From positions 21,576,724 to 21,640,723 of the forward strand of contig JAKOON010000005.1 of the NCBI GenBank assembly GCA_022577435.1: a stretch of 64,000 nt of DNA, in the 5' to 3' direction. How positions within the stretch are numbered: position 1 is the stretch's first letter; each line of letters opens with the position of its first letter. Origin of the DNA: Embiotoca jacksoni. Taxonomy: Eukaryota; Chordata; Actinopteri; Embiotocidae. Made by a program: the position numbers and the translations under genes. The notes beneath the pieces were generated by a model. It did no database searches, had not been told where the DNA came from, and saw only the letters and a list, made by a program, of their open reading frames with translations. Positions 62,970 through 64,000 of the stretch are shown here, piece by piece.

Positions 62970-64000
62970 GTGATGACAGCCAGAGAAACCTCTTGAAAGT
63001 GCTTTGAATTGTTAGCAGAGCAGAATCACTGTGTTCTTGGTTATTTTAAGTCCCATCAGAGACAGAAGTGCAGTAGTCTTTCTGACAAGACATCAAACGT
63101 GTTAAATGAAATTCAGGAACTGTTTGGGACGGCAGCGCTGCTCAAATAACTGAAACAATATTTCTTCTTTTTCATCAAATCAGAAATATTTATGTCTTTT
63201 ACAACTGAAACAGTCTTTTACTCTTATTACTCTGTTTGTGTCTATGTGTGTACAACTTGGAAAAAAAAGCCTGTTTGGAAATTAAGGATTGGCATTTTTA
63301 ATTTGAGTGTAGCTCACTAAAAGCCAGCATGAAGCGTGATGCACGGTCTGGTGAATATTTAGATTGGTTTTAATTTTCATGGCATAATTGCTTCCATATT
63401 GCTTTATGGCCGTGGACTGTGAAACTTTGTAAACATGTTTGACTCCCAGAGATGGGGCTCAGTGATTGGTGCTCCACGCTACGGTTATCAATCAGTTATC
63501 TGCAAGGTGCCACCTTGGAAACTGCCCAGACAAGAGATATGGAAAAGGGAACACCCTGCTGACTCCAACACCAGTGAAAGTAAACCTCAAGGCTGCACCG
63601 AGCGATCAATGTTAAGTTAACAAATCAGCCTTCAGACATTGTAGATTAATTGAATTGACTGCCTTGGTGAGGAACTGTATGTGTGCAAAAAATGTACACC
63701 TACTTTGTGTGTGTATTTTGTCCAATTACATCGTATTGGCTTTGGGATTGTTGCTCAGATTTGTGAACAGTCTCCAGCTCCCTCCCGCATATGCAGAGTG
63801 CATTATTTTACTCTTCTGACCTGCGTGTACCACACTGGGCTGCTCCCCATGAGCTCATATGAAGTGTGAAAAGAATATGACTTTGTATTGAAAACAAAGT
63901 CGTGTCACAATTTGTGTCTTTGTCTACTGGGATTGGATAAATACATTTTGTACAAGATAAAAGCATCTGATTTCTAACTGCGCTGTGTGTTTTCTGTCCT
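62970..64000. other. right end of the window, intron 2, no gene seen
   Basis: The last kilobase is low in repeats and includes a stretch (about 63290-63640) with conserved-element texture, but nothing that reads as the next HIPK2 coding exon on the plus strand. Confidence 0.5.

Overview
The window is vertebrate nuclear DNA, most likely from a ray-finned (percomorph-type) fish. The evidence is one unmistakable vertebrate gene, hipk2 (homeodomain-interacting protein kinase 2), on the + strand, set among very large introns with many CA/TG microsatellites and short, old transposon fragments of kinds I recall from percomorph genomes. I see no bacterial, viral, CRISPR or operon-like structure. Nearly all other open reading frames are low-complexity translations of microsatellites or chance ORFs.

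Layout. (1) 1-11.7 kb is the flank upstream of hipk2, with no gene I can recognise. It holds a decayed 16-bp minisatellite (901-1123), purine and Z-DNA-type simple repeats, a CpG-rich block near 5.5-5.8 kb, and nested MITE-like elements at 7.0-7.5 kb and 8.7-8.9 kb. (2) 11.7-13.06 kb is the probable hipk2 promoter and 5' UTR, CpG-rich from about 12.64 kb. (3) 13059-13077 is coding exon 1, only 19 nt, encoding MAPVYEG with an ideal donor; the Gly codon is completed by exon 2. (4) 13078-30518 is intron 1 (17.4 kb). (5) 30519-31698 is the 1180-nt exon 2. It encodes the N-terminal regulatory region and the first half of the kinase domain, through the DFG motif and the activation-loop tyrosine, and stops just before the APE motif. 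(6) 31699-64000 is intron 2, more than 32.3 kb, which runs off the window. I did not find the exon carrying the APE motif, so the rest of the kinase domain and the long C-terminal half lie beyond the right edge.

The gene model is firm: the reading frame is continuous across the exon 1/exon 2 junction, both ends match the known HIPK2 protein, and the splice sites are canonical. Worth a second look are complementary UG and CA tracts on both sides of exon 2, an exon of the type known to form circular RNA in HIPK family genes; a glycine/serine insert that makes the N-terminus about 32 residues longer than in human; an upstream ORF overlapping the start codon and crossing the splice junction; two unexplained exon-like open segments inside intron 2 (one per strand); two dispersed MITE-like families; and several G-quadruplex, triplex and Z-DNA prone tracts. 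I did not find a novel multi-gene biological system here.
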